Positions 15,765-22,564 are shown, counted from the stretch's first letter. The stretch: 22,678 bases of DNA from JAWLCA01 sp050485905 (GCA_050485905.1 JBJHCH010000055.1:1-22678); one strand, 5' to 3'. Notes: generated by a model from the letters alone, not told the origin. Numbers and translations: made by a program.

Positions 15765-16334
15765 ATGAACCGCACCGTATTGATCGCGCTGGTGGCTGGC
15801 GTCGTGCTCATAGGGGGCTACGGCTACTACAGCTACGACCAGCAGCGGCAGGCCGAGCAGGCCGCCGCCCAGGCAGAGGCAGACCGCATCGCCGCCGAGG
15901 AAGCCCAGCGTCAGGCCGAGGCAGAGGCAGCGGCCGAGGAAGCGGCCGAAGCCGCCCGCATCGCCGAGGAAGAAGCCGCGGCCGAGGCTGCGCGGATCGC
16001 CGAGGAAGAGGCCGCCGCCGCCGAAGCCGCGATGCAGGAGGCCGCCGACGAGGCGGAGACCGCGGCCGACGCCGCCCGCGAGGCAGTGGAAGACGCGCTC
16101 GACGCCGTGACGGAGGCCGGCGCCGATGCCGCCGCCGCTGCCGAAGAGGCGCTTGACAGCCTGTCCTGGGATGCGAGCACGCTGACCACCGAGGAGATCC
16201 TCGCGCGGATCGACGAGGCAGATATCAACCCGATGCTGAGGCAGGGCATCCGCGCCGCGTTCGAACGCGCGCAGGACACGCCAGAGGCACTGCAGGCGGT
16301 GCTGGACGAGCTGCGTCAGGCGATCGGCAACTGA
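15765..16334 (+). CDS. Membrane-anchored Ala/Glu-rich coiled-coil protein, function unknown
   Basis: I do not recognise this gene. The 189-residue product has a short N-terminus (MNRT) and one hydrophobic helix at 4-23 (LIALVAGVVLIGGYGYY). A low-complexity Ala/Glu/Arg coiled coil follows at about 26-130, then a more ordinary helical C-terminus at 131-189 (from SLSWDAST to LDELRQAIGN). The coiled coil contains a tandem 12-residue repeat EAARIAEEEAAA at 62-73 and 74-85. The layout suggests an inner-membrane anchored periplasmic rod, like TolA or other stalk-type proteins, but no TolA C-terminal domain is seen. AAGGAG lies 6 nt before the ATG, so the start is well supported. It is divergent from infC and convergent with fpr. 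Confidence 0.85.
   Translation: MNRTVLIALVAGVVLIGGYGYYSYDQQRQAEQAAAQAEADRIAAEEAQRQAEAEAAAEEAAEAARIAEEEAAAEAARIAEEEAAAAEAAMQEAADEAETAADAAREAVEDALDAVTEAGADAAAAAEEALDSLSWDASTLTTEEILARIDEADINPMLRQGIRAAFERAQDTPEALQAVLDELRQAIGN
15948..16019 (+). repeat. Tandem 36-bp coding repeat (EAARIAEEEAAA x2)
   Basis: Two adjacent 12-codon units at 15948-15983 and 15984-16019 encode the same residues with some silent differences, so the duplication is not recent or has been kept by selection on the protein. Looser relatives surround it in the coiled coil. Confidence 0.75.
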
Positions 16335-16343
16335 CCGTCACAG

Positions 16344-16383
16344 GGGTGCCCGCGCGCGGCCACAGGGCCGGCCGCGGGCACCC
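16344..16383. terminator. Long GC-rich hairpin after the coiled-coil gene
   Basis: Perfect 11-bp arms GGGTGCCCGCG (16344-16354) and CGCGGGCACCC (16373-16383), with an inner GGCC-ACAG-GGCC stem (16358-16369). It begins 9 nt after the stop at 16334, between convergent genes. No T tract follows on either strand, so termination or 3'-end protection is likely but not proven. Confidence 0.55.
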
Positions 16384-16387
16384 GAAC

Positions 16388-16460
16388 GGTTAAGTGCAGG
16401 TTAACAGAAAATGCGATTTCGTTTGTTTTCAGCAGCTTGACTTTTTGTGCACGCGTGCAC
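16388..16460 (-). repeat. Dispersed 73-bp element, copy 1
   Basis: Read on the minus strand: palindrome GTGCACGCGTGCAC (16460-16447; perfect to 18 bp, TTGTGCACGCGTGCACAA, 16445-16462), then 59 nt of AT-rich sequence ending CTGCACTTAACC. It begins 13 nt after the fpr stop codon in the fpr direction. It aligns without gaps to 22509-22581: by eye 12 of 14 palindrome bases and 40 of 59 following bases agree, and both palindrome differences are compensatory. The 140-bp convergent spacer holds this and the adjacent hairpin. Confidence 0.6.
16390..16404. promoter_or_regulatory. CtrA-like box TTAA-N7-TTAA
   Basis: TTAA (16390-16393), GTGCAGG, TTAA (16401-16404): an exact match to the CtrA full-site consensus known from Caulobacter and other alphaproteobacteria. 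It lies between two convergent gene ends rather than in front of a gene, so binding or function is only inferred. It forms the distal end of element copy 1. Confidence 0.4.
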
Positions 16461-16473
16461 AACGGCCCCGACG

Positions 16474-17304
16474 TCAGATCCCGTCGCCCACAAAGGCCTT
16501 CTCGACCACATATTCCGCCGGGTCCGAATTGGCCCCCTCCCGCAACCCGAACCCATCCAGGATCGCCTTGACGTCCAGGTTGAAGGCCAGCGACCCGCAA
16601 ACCATCGCCCGGTCGGTCGCCGGGTCCATCGGCGGCAGATCCAGATCGGCAAAGACCTTGCCCGAGGCCAGATTGTCCGTGATCCGCCCCATCCGATCCG
16701 ACGGCTCCCGCGTGGTGGTGGGATAGTAAAGCAGCTTGTCCCCCACGAACTCCCCGATCAGCGGATCGTCGTTCAGACCCTCGACCAGTTGCCGGCCATA
16801 TTCCAGCTCCGCCACCGTCCGGCAGGTGTGCATCATCACGACCTGATCGTAGCGCTCATAGGTCTCGGGGTCGCGCATCAGGCTGGCAAAGGGCGCGATC
16901 CCCGTGCCGGTCGCGAGAAACCACAGCCGCCTGCCCGGCAGCAGCGCATCCAGCACCAGCGTGCCCACCGGCTTGGGCCGCAGGATGATCTGGTCGCCCG
17001 GCTGGATATGCTGCAACCGGCTGGTCAGCGCCCCGTCCTGCACCTTGATCGAATAGAACTCCAACTCATCCGCCCAGTTCGGCGAGGCGATGGAATAGGC
17101 CCGCAGCAGCGGCTTGCCGCGCTCGTCCAGCAGCCCGATCATCACGAACTCGCCCGACCGGAAGCGCAGGCTTGCCGGGCGGGTGACCGAGAACGAGAAC
17201 AGCGTGTCGGTCCAGTGCCGCACCGACAGCACGGTCTGCGCGTCTGGCAGGGTCTTCACGGCGGGGGCGGCCTGGGCGCTGGTCACGGGTCTTTGCTCGG
17301 TCAT
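16474..17304 (-). CDS. fpr: Ferredoxin/flavodoxin-NADP+ reductase
   Basis: FAD enzyme moving electrons between NADPH and ferredoxin or flavodoxin. The 276-residue protein has RAYSIASP (68-75), the FAD-binding RxYS motif, and VQDGALTSRL (88-97). GTLV (114-117) and the NADP-binding ATGTGIAPFASLMRD (131-145) follow. VCGS and the C-terminal YVVEKAFVGDGI are typical of the bacterial Fpr seen in Rhodobacter and its relatives. It lies 69 nt downstream of DUF934 on the same strand, so it may be the last gene of the sulfur operon. Feeding electrons to the siroheme sulfite reductase is a reasonable role, as there is no cysJ. No Shine-Dalgarno sequence is evident, and an 8-bp GC hairpin ends 6 nt before the ATG. 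Confidence 0.95.
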   Translation of the reverse strand: MTEQRPVTSAQAAPAVKTLPDAQTVLSVRHWTDTLFSFSVTRPASLRFRSGEFVMIGLLDERGKPLLRAYSIASPNWADELEFYSIKVQDGALTSRLQHIQPGDQIILRPKPVGTLVLDALLPGRRLWFLATGTGIAPFASLMRDPETYERYDQVVMMHTCRTVAELEYGRQLVEGLNDDPLIGEFVGDKLLYYPTTTREPSDRMGRITDNLASGKVFADLDLPPMDPATDRAMVCGSLAFNLDVKAILDGFGLREGANSDPAEYVVEKAFVGDGI

Positions 17305-17310
17305 GGCTTT

Positions 17311-17330
17311 GCCGCGGCACCGGCCGCGGC
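17311..17330 (-). promoter_or_regulatory. GC hairpin just before the fpr start
   Basis: Two copies of the self-complementary octamer GCCGCGGC (17311-17318 and 17323-17330) with a 4-nt loop form a perfect 8-bp stem. It ends 6 nt before the fpr ATG, where a ribosome-binding site would be expected. No T tract follows, so it looks more like a translation or processing element than a terminator. Confidence 0.45.
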
Positions 17331-17373
17331 CCTTTCTGAGTTTGTAGTGATCGGACGGGGCGGGGGAAAGCCC

Positions 17374-17784
17374 CTAGGACGCGGCACGCAGCCGCGCCTG
17401 ATAGTCGTGGCGCTGCCAGTCGGCGCGAAAGCGCCACTGATCCTCGGGCTGCCGCGCGGCAAGGTCGTCGGAGATCTCGACCTCGTCAAAGCCCGACCGC
17501 CGCGCCATCGCATACTGGTCGGCCAGAACATGACCATGGGCGCGCAGCCGCCCGGTGAAACCCATCAGCCGCAACCGCCGCGCAATGGTGAAGCCGCGGC
17601 CATCCGCGAAGCCGGGAAAGGCGATACGGATGATCGGAACGTCGTCCAGCCGGTCCCACAGGGTCGCGGGGTCGGCATCGGGCCCAAGGTCGATGCCCTG
17701 ACCGGGGCGCGCGTCGCCCGGCGCCGCAAAGCCGGCGGTCCAGCCATCGGGCCGGAAGCCCGCATCGGTGACGATCACGCTCAT
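17374..17784 (-). CDS. DUF934 family protein of the sulfite-reduction operon
   Basis: A 136-residue cytosolic protein of the DUF934 family, recognised by LGPDADPATLWDRLDDVPIIRIAFPGFADGRGF (the family core: an IRI-F-FxDGRGF block), ARRLRLMGFTGRLRAHGHVLADQY and the C-terminal WRFRADWQRHDYQARL. Biochemical function is not established to my knowledge. Its constant position beside cysI and cysH suggests a part in assembling or supplying the sulfite reductase system, which is inference. Its ATG overlaps the cysH stop as ATGA, so translation is coupled. The frame extends 21 codons further upstream inside cysH, but the coupled start is favoured. Confidence 0.9.
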   Translation of the reverse strand: MSVIVTDAGFRPDGWTAGFAAPGDARPGQGIDLGPDADPATLWDRLDDVPIIRIAFPGFADGRGFTIARRLRLMGFTGRLRAHGHVLADQYAMARRSGFDEVEISDDLAARQPEDQWRFRADWQRHDYQARLRAAS

Positions 17785-18536
17785 GCCGCGCTCTCCTTCG
17801 CTATCGGGCCACGTACGGCCTTGCCGTCGATGAAATGGATCCCGCATTCAACCTTGTCCTGCCCGCGCCAGCGGCCCGCGCGGGGGTCTTCGCCCGGCGC
17901 CACGGGGCTGGTGCAGGGGGCACAGCCGATGCTGGGATAGCCCCGCGCCACCAGCGGATGCCGGGGCAGGCGGTTGTTGACGATATAGTCTTCCAGATCC
18001 TCACGGCCCCAATGGGCCAGCGGATTTATCTTGATCCTGAGGTCGCCCTCGGCCTCGAAGAACTCCACCGCCGACCGGGTCGCGCCCTGATATCTTTTCC
18101 GCCCGGTGATCCAGGCGTCAAACGGCCTCAGCGCGCGATCCAGCGGTTCGGTCTTTCGCAGGTTGCAGCAGGCGTCGGGGTCGGTCTTGTTCAGCGTGCC
18201 GTCAGGGTCGGCCGCTGCGGCGCGCAAAGGGTGCGCGCGGATCGTCTGCACATTGGTCAGGCCCAGCTTTTCCGCAACCTCTGCCTGATACTGTAGGGTC
18301 TCGGGGAACAGCATCTGCGTGTCGATGAACAGGACCGGCAGGTCGCGCGCCATGACCGAGACCATGTGCAACAGCACGACGGATTCCGCGCCGAAGGACG
18401 ACACCAGCGCCACCCGCCCCACATCGGGATCGCCAAGCGCATGTTCCAGCACCGACACCGCCGCGTGATGGCGGTAGCGGTGGTTCAACTCGGCCACCTT
18501 GTCGGCAAGGCTCAGATGGGCAAGCTCAGGCCGCAT
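17781..18536 (-). CDS. cysH: Assimilatory adenylylsulfate (APS) reductase
   Basis: Reduces adenylyl sulfate to sulfite and AMP with thioredoxin or glutaredoxin. The 251-residue protein has the PP-loop SSFGAES (46-52) and IDTQMLFPETLQY (71-83). Cys123-Cys124 (DACCNLRKTEPL) and Cys205/Cys208 (IGCAPCTSPV) form the CC/CxxC pattern that binds a [4Fe-4S] cluster and marks APS rather than PAPS reductases. The catalytic cysteine is Cys231 in ECGIH. Because it is of APS type, no cysC kinase step is required. Its start lies inside the end of cysI (11-bp overlap) and its stop overlaps DUF934, so it belongs to a coupled operon. Confidence 0.96.
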   Translation of the reverse strand: MRPELAHLSLADKVAELNHRYRHHAAVSVLEHALGDPDVGRVALVSSFGAESVVLLHMVSVMARDLPVLFIDTQMLFPETLQYQAEVAEKLGLTNVQTIRAHPLRAAAADPDGTLNKTDPDACCNLRKTEPLDRALRPFDAWITGRKRYQGATRSAVEFFEAEGDLRIKINPLAHWGREDLEDYIVNNRLPRHPLVARGYPSIGCAPCTSPVAPGEDPRAGRWRGQDKVECGIHFIDGKAVRGPIAKESAA

Positions 18537-20193
18537 CCCGTGCGCCCTCGTCCTGATAGAGCGCCGCCTTGAACGGGCCGAGGCCCAGCCGCCGATAGGT
18601 TTGCAGGAAGGTCTCGCCCGGCTCCTCGCGCAGGTCCAGATAGGCGCGCACCAGCCGTTCGATGGCCGGGATCAATTCGTCGTAGCTGAACCCTGGGCCC
18701 GCACGCTCGCCGATCACGGCCGTTTCGGTGCCGTCGCCGCCCAGGGTGATCTGGTAGTTCTCCACCCCCGCGCGGTCGAGGCCCAGGATGCCGATATGCC
18801 CGACATGGTGATGCCCGCAGGCGTTGATGCAGCCCGAGATCTTGATCTTCAGCGGGCCGATGTCGTGCTCCAGCTTCAATTCGTCGAACCGCGTGGCGAT
18901 GGCCTGCGCCACCGGGATCGACCGGGCAGTCGCCAGCGCGCAATAGTCCATGCCGGGGCAGGCGATGATGTCCGAGATCAAGCCCACGTTTGCCGTGCCC
19001 AGCCCGGCCCGTGACAGCGCGGCGTGAACCGTCGGCAGGTCGGATTTGTGGACATGGGGCAGGATCACGTTCTGCTCGTGGCTGATGCGGATCTCGTCAT
19101 GGCCGTAGCGTTCGGCAAGGTCGGCGATCAGGCGCATCTGATCGCTGGTCGCATCGCCCGGCGTTGCGCCATGGGCCTTCAGGCTGACGGTTACGATGGC
19201 ATAGTCCGGGTGCCAGTGATCGCTCAGGTTGGTGTCGGCCCAGGAGCGGAACACGGGGTCGGTGCGATAGAAGGCGTCAAAGCCGTCGGTCGGCGCCTGC
19301 CGGAAGGCGGGCGCGACAAAGGCCGCCTTGATCTTGTCCAGCAGCGCCAGATCGGCCCCGCCGAACTGCGGGCGGATCTCGGCAAAGCGGGTCTCCACCT
19401 GTTCGCGGAACGCGTCGAGCCCGTTCTCGAACACGGTGATCTTGATCCGCGCCTTGTACTTGTTGTCCCGCCGTCCGTAGGAGTTATAGGCGCTCAGTAT
19501 CGCCTCGACATAGGGCAGCAGGTCGGCCACAGGCAGGAACGGGCGGATCACCGCGCCGATCATCGGGGTGCGGCCAAGCCCGCCGCCGACGATCACCTCG
19601 AAGCCGGTCTCGCCGTCCTGCTGCACCATGCGCAGACCGATGTCATGCGCCTTGGTCACAGCCCGGTCGTTCGGGCTGCCGGTGATCGCGATCTTGAACT
19701 TGCGCGGCAGGAACTGGAATTCGTGGTGGTCGGTGGACCACTGACGCAGAAGCTCGGCATAGGGGCGGGGGTCTTCGATCTCGTCCGCCGCGGCACCTGC
19801 GAAGTGGTCGGCGGTGACGTTCCGCACGGTGTTGCCGCTGGTCTGGATCGCGTGCATCTCCACCTCGGCCAGCGCGTCCAGCATGTCAGGCACGTCGCTG
19901 AGCTTCGGCCAGTTGAACTGGATGTTCTGGCGCGTGGTGAAGTGGCCGTAGCCCTTGTCCCAGCGGTCGGCGATCATCGCCAACTGCCGCATCTTGGCGC
20001 TGTCCAGCGTGCCGTAGGGGATCGCCACCCGCAGCATGTAGGCATGAAGTTGCAGATAGAGGCCGTTCATCAGCCGCAGTGGCTTGAACTCGTCCTCGGT
20101 CAGCGAGCCATCGACCCTGCGTTCGACCTGGGACCGGAACTGGCGGTTGCGTTCGGCGATGAAGCCGGCGTCGAAATCGTCGTAGCGATACAT
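18526..20193 (-). CDS. cysI: Siroheme-[4Fe-4S] sulfite (nitrite/sulfite) reductase hemoprotein
   Basis: Six-electron reduction of sulfite to sulfide. The 555-residue protein contains two nitrite/sulfite reductase repeats. HFTTRQNIQF (84-93) and the siroheme-contact region SGNTVRNVTAD (119-129) lie in the first half. The cluster-binding cysteines are Cys412 and Cys418 (CPGMDYC) with Cys455 and Cys459 (SGCINAC), giving the C-X5-C...C-X3-C pattern. An assimilatory nitrite reductase shares this architecture, but the neighbours cysH and cysG make sulfite the likely substrate. With no cysJ flavoprotein in the operon, electrons probably come from ferredoxin or flavodoxin through Fpr. The ATG at 20193 has GAGGAAG upstream, inside the short gap after DUF2849. 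Confidence 0.96.
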   Translation of the reverse strand: MYRYDDFDAGFIAERNRQFRSQVERRVDGSLTEDEFKPLRLMNGLYLQLHAYMLRVAIPYGTLDSAKMRQLAMIADRWDKGYGHFTTRQNIQFNWPKLSDVPDMLDALAEVEMHAIQTSGNTVRNVTADHFAGAAADEIEDPRPYAELLRQWSTDHHEFQFLPRKFKIAITGSPNDRAVTKAHDIGLRMVQQDGETGFEVIVGGGLGRTPMIGAVIRPFLPVADLLPYVEAILSAYNSYGRRDNKYKARIKITVFENGLDAFREQVETRFAEIRPQFGGADLALLDKIKAAFVAPAFRQAPTDGFDAFYRTDPVFRSWADTNLSDHWHPDYAIVTVSLKAHGATPGDATSDQMRLIADLAERYGHDEIRISHEQNVILPHVHKSDLPTVHAALSRAGLGTANVGLISDIIACPGMDYCALATARSIPVAQAIATRFDELKLEHDIGPLKIKISGCINACGHHHVGHIGILGLDRAGVENYQITLGGDGTETAVIGERAGPGFSYDELIPAIERLVRAYLDLREEPGETFLQTYRRLGLGPFKAALYQDEGARDAA

Positions 20194-20201
20194 GGGCTTC
20201 C

Positions 20202-20510
20202 TCAGCGCAGGGTCAGGTCGGCCTGTTTGCCGTGGGCATAGTTGGACGGGCCGCGGGTGCGGAATGCCTCGCGGAAATGCACCGGTTCGGGGCCGCCGGG
20301 GCCGGGGCGGGCGTCGGCCAGATAGGCGCCGACCACCACGGTCCGCTGGGCGTTTGCGTGCAGCAGCCGCATCTGCGCCTCGGCCTCGTCCTCGATCAGC
20401 TCCGCCTCATGGTGCAGGCGGCTCCAGCGGTCGTCGGCGGTCAGGTAGACGACATCGCCTTCGATCAAGGCGTTGGCGGTCACGACTTTCGGGGTGAAGC
20501 GGCGGCTCAT
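20202..20510 (-). CDS. DUF2849 family small protein
   Basis: A 102-residue soluble protein of the DUF2849 family, recognised by the N-terminal FTPKVVTANALIEGDVVYL and the C-terminal PVHFREAFRTRGPSNY. This small family is found next to sulfite reductase genes in alphaproteobacteria; I know of no defined activity. Its ATG overlaps the cysG stop as ATGA and its stop lies 8 nt before cysI, so it is embedded in the operon. No cysteines are present, so it is not itself an iron-sulfur or redox-thiol protein. A role as an assembly or delivery factor for siroheme or the reductase is inference. Confidence 0.92.
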   Translation of the reverse strand: MSRRFTPKVVTANALIEGDVVYLTADDRWSRLHHEAELIEDEAEAQMRLLHANAQRTVVVGAYLADARPGPGGPEPVHFREAFRTRGPSNYAHGKQADLTLR

Positions 20511-21898
20511 TGCACGGCCTCCTTCAGTTGCGGCAGTTGGACAGTGGCGGCCGCCCGGGGGGCGAGGCCGTAGAGCAGGATCGCGGGGCCGGTAAGGTCA
20601 GCCACAGCCTCGGGCAGGGTGGCGAGCGTCGCGGGCAGGATGCGCTGGTCGGGGCGCGAGACGTTTTCCAGCAGGCTGACCGGCGTCGCCGGGTCGGCGC
20701 CGTGCATCAGCAGACGGCCCTGGATGAAGCGCGCGGCGCGCTTGCCCATGTAGATCGCCGCCACCTCTCCCGGCCGCGCAAGTCCGCGCCAGTCGTGATC
20801 GGCAAAGCCCTTCATGTCATGCCCGGTCAGCAGGCGGACCGCGGAATTGCGGCCGCGTTTCGTCAGGCTTTGACCTAGGGCAGCGGCCGCGACCGCGCCA
20901 GAGGTGAGGCCTGACACGATGGACCAGCCAATGCCGGCCGCGTCCAGCGCCTCGATCTCGTCGTCCAGCCGACCGAACACGCCGGGGTCGCCCGCCTTCA
21001 GCCGCACCACCTGCGCGCCCGTGCGGGCATGGGCGATCATCGTGCCGTTGATGGATTGTTGCGGCACCGCCGCGCCGAAGCCTTCCTTGCCCACCGCGAT
21101 CAGTGTGGCCTCTCGGCGCGCGAGTTCGAGGATCGCGGGCGGCACCAGCCCGTCGTGGATCACCACATCGGCCTCGTCCAGCAGGCGGCGGGCCTTCAGC
21201 GTCAGAAGCTCGGGGTCGCCGGGACCGGCGCCGACCAGTGCCACATGGCCCGCGCGCGGGGTGGCGGCAAGGTGACGGTTCAAGAGGTCGTCCAGCGTTT
21301 CCGACAGCGCCTCCTCGCCGCCGGCGGCGTGGGCGCGGGGGCCTTCGTTGTCATAGTAGTCGGCCCAGAAATCGCGCCGCTTGCGCCCCATCGGCAGCGC
21401 CTCGGCCATCAGGCGGAACGCCTTGCCCACGCGGGCGAGGGTGCCCAGAACCGGTGACAGGCGCTCCTCCAGATCCGCCTTTATGCGACGGGCGAGCACC
21501 GGGGCCGCGCCCTCGGTGCCGATCGCCACGACGACGGGGTCGCGGTCCACGATGGCGGGGGTGATGAACTGGCTGTTCTCCAGATCGTCGACGATATTCA
21601 CCAGCGCGCCCTCGGCCGTCGCGATGGCCTTGACCCGCGCATCCTCGGCGGCATCCTCGGCAGCGCCGTAGACAAGGACTGCGCACAGCGCATCGCCAGG
21701 GGCGAAGGGGCGTTCGATCAGGTGCAGCCTGCTCTCGGACGCCCAGCCGCGGATCTCGGGCGCGGGTTCTGCCGCGACGACGGTCAGCCGCGCCTCGGTC
21801 TTCATCAGCAGCCGCAGCTTGGCCAGCGCCGCGTCGCCGCCGCCGGCGACGACGATGCGCCGGCCCTCGACTGCAAGGAAGATCGGGAAGTGTTTCAT
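20507..21898 (-). CDS. cysG: Siroheme synthase (fused CysG)
   Basis: Makes siroheme from uroporphyrinogen III. The 463-residue fusion has an N-terminal dehydrogenase/ferrochelatase module (1-210) with the nucleotide-binding VVAGGGDAALAKLRLL (16-31). VNIVDDLENSQFITPAIVDR (100-119) and GTEGAAPVLARRIKADLEE (127-145) follow. A C-terminal uroporphyrinogen methyltransferase module begins at about 217, with VGAGPGDPELLTLKA (222-236), VKEGF-like VGKEGF and RLKAGDPGVFGR. It is the first gene of the minus-strand sulfur operon and supplies the CysI cofactor. GAGGGTGG lies about 13 nt before the ATG, a loose fit. The 141-bp divergent region to the Lrp gene must hold the operon promoter. Confidence 0.96.
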   Translation of the reverse strand: MKHFPIFLAVEGRRIVVAGGGDAALAKLRLLMKTEARLTVVAAEPAPEIRGWASESRLHLIERPFAPGDALCAVLVYGAAEDAAEDARVKAIATAEGALVNIVDDLENSQFITPAIVDRDPVVVAIGTEGAAPVLARRIKADLEERLSPVLGTLARVGKAFRLMAEALPMGRKRRDFWADYYDNEGPRAHAAGGEEALSETLDDLLNRHLAATPRAGHVALVGAGPGDPELLTLKARRLLDEADVVIHDGLVPPAILELARREATLIAVGKEGFGAAVPQQSINGTMIAHARTGAQVVRLKAGDPGVFGRLDDEIEALDAAGIGWSIVSGLTSGAVAAAALGQSLTKRGRNSAVRLLTGHDMKGFADHDWRGLARPGEVAAIYMGKRAARFIQGRLLMHGADPATPVSLLENVSRPDQRILPATLATLPEAVADLTGPAILLYGLAPRAAATVQLPQLKEAVQ

Positions 21899-21963
21899 CG
21901 GCTGCGGTCCACCCTCAAATCACCCCTTGAAAGTAGGACATTGTTCCTGTTGCCTGCCAGTGG

Positions 21964-22003
21964 TCTGCGCAGATAAGGATGCCTGTTCAGTCTGTGCGCA
22001 GAT
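21964..22003. promoter_or_regulatory. Repeated GCGCAGAT motifs in the cysG-lrp divergent region
   Basis: TCTGCGCAGA (21964-21973) is a perfect 10-bp palindrome. A related site TCTGTGCGCAGAT lies at 21991-22003. GCGCAGAT is repeated at 21967-21974 and 21996-22003, 29 bp apart, roughly three helical turns. Paired spaced sites between a regulator and its divergent operon suit an Lrp-type oligomer, but this is inference. Confidence 0.45.
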
Positions 22004-22039
22004 CGCGCGATGGCGTTCCATGAGCGGGGGAAATGGCGA

Positions 22040-22507
22040 ATGGCTGTCCGGATAGACGAGATGGATCGGAAAATCCTTGCCGAGCTGCAGGAGGATGCGG
22101 GGCAGTCGCTGGACGAGATCGCGCGCAAGGTGGGGTCTTCGAAGACGCCGGTGTGGAACCGGATCCGCAAGCTGCGGGAGGCGGGGGTGGTGGGGCGGCA
22201 GACGTTTCTGCTGGATGCCGAGGCGTTGGGGCTGGATGCGTGTTTCTTTGTGCTGATCCGGACCAGTGAGCATGAGGCGGAGTGGCAGCGGAAGTTTCTG
22301 GCCGCCTTGAGGGCGCGGCCGGAGGTTATGGAGGCGCACCGGTTGGCGGGGGAGATCGATTATATTCTGAAGGTGCGGGTCAGGAATGCGCGGGCTTATG
22401 ACGATTTTTATCAGGCGCTGATTTCGGAGGTGAAGATTTTCAACGTGACTGCCCTCTTGTCGATGGAGGAGATCAAGTCGACGACGATTCTGCCGATTCA
22501 GGGGTAG
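22040..22507 (+). CDS. Lrp/AsnC family transcriptional regulator
   Basis: A 155-residue regulator with the usual two parts. An N-terminal winged helix-turn-helix (about 8-55) has MDRKILAELQEDAGQSLDEI and VGSSKTPVWNRIRKLREAGVV. A C-terminal RAM ligand/oligomerisation domain (about 65-150) has AGEIDYILKVRV (103-114). Such proteins form octamers, often sense amino acids and often regulate the adjacent divergent gene. Here that is the cysG-cysI-cysH operon, so control of sulfur assimilation is a plausible inference; the ligand cannot be read from sequence. The ATG at 22040 has GGGGGAA about 7 nt upstream; ATGs at 22010 and 22061 are alternatives. The second half uses more T-ending codons (TTT, TAT, ATT) than neighbouring genes. 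The stop is followed at once by element copy 2. Confidence 0.94.
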   Translation: MAVRIDEMDRKILAELQEDAGQSLDEIARKVGSSKTPVWNRIRKLREAGVVGRQTFLLDAEALGLDACFFVLIRTSEHEAEWQRKFLAALRARPEVMEAHRLAGEIDYILKVRVRNARAYDDFYQALISEVKIFNVTALLSMEEIKSTTILPIQG

Positions 22508-22538
22508 TGTCCACGCGTGGACAGAATCTCATGTGCTT

Positions 22539-22563
22539 GAAATCACATGATTTCGTCTTTTTT
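22539..22563 (+). terminator. Weak AT-rich intrinsic terminator after lrp
   Basis: GAAATC-ACAT-GATTTC (22539-22554; also readable as a 7-2-7 palindrome) followed by GTC and TTTTTT (22558-22563). The stem is AT-rich, so termination would be inefficient. It lies inside element copy 2; copy 1 keeps a looser version without the long T run. Confidence 0.45.
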
Positions 22564-22564
22564 C

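Noticed and set aside
16447..17940. A 497-codon open frame on the plus strand across fpr, DUF934 and the end of cysH
   Set aside because: It is antisense to three recognisable genes, and the product is Arg/Pro/Gln/His-rich with no domain.
19024..20241. A 405-codon open frame on the plus strand across cysI
   Set aside because: It is antisense to a well-supported gene with conserved cofactor cysteines, and its translation is low-complexity His/Arg/Val-rich.
16474..21898. Sulfur gene cluster as a horizontally acquired island
   Set aside because: No integrase, tRNA junction, direct repeats or composition break; gene order and codon use fit a vertically inherited operon.
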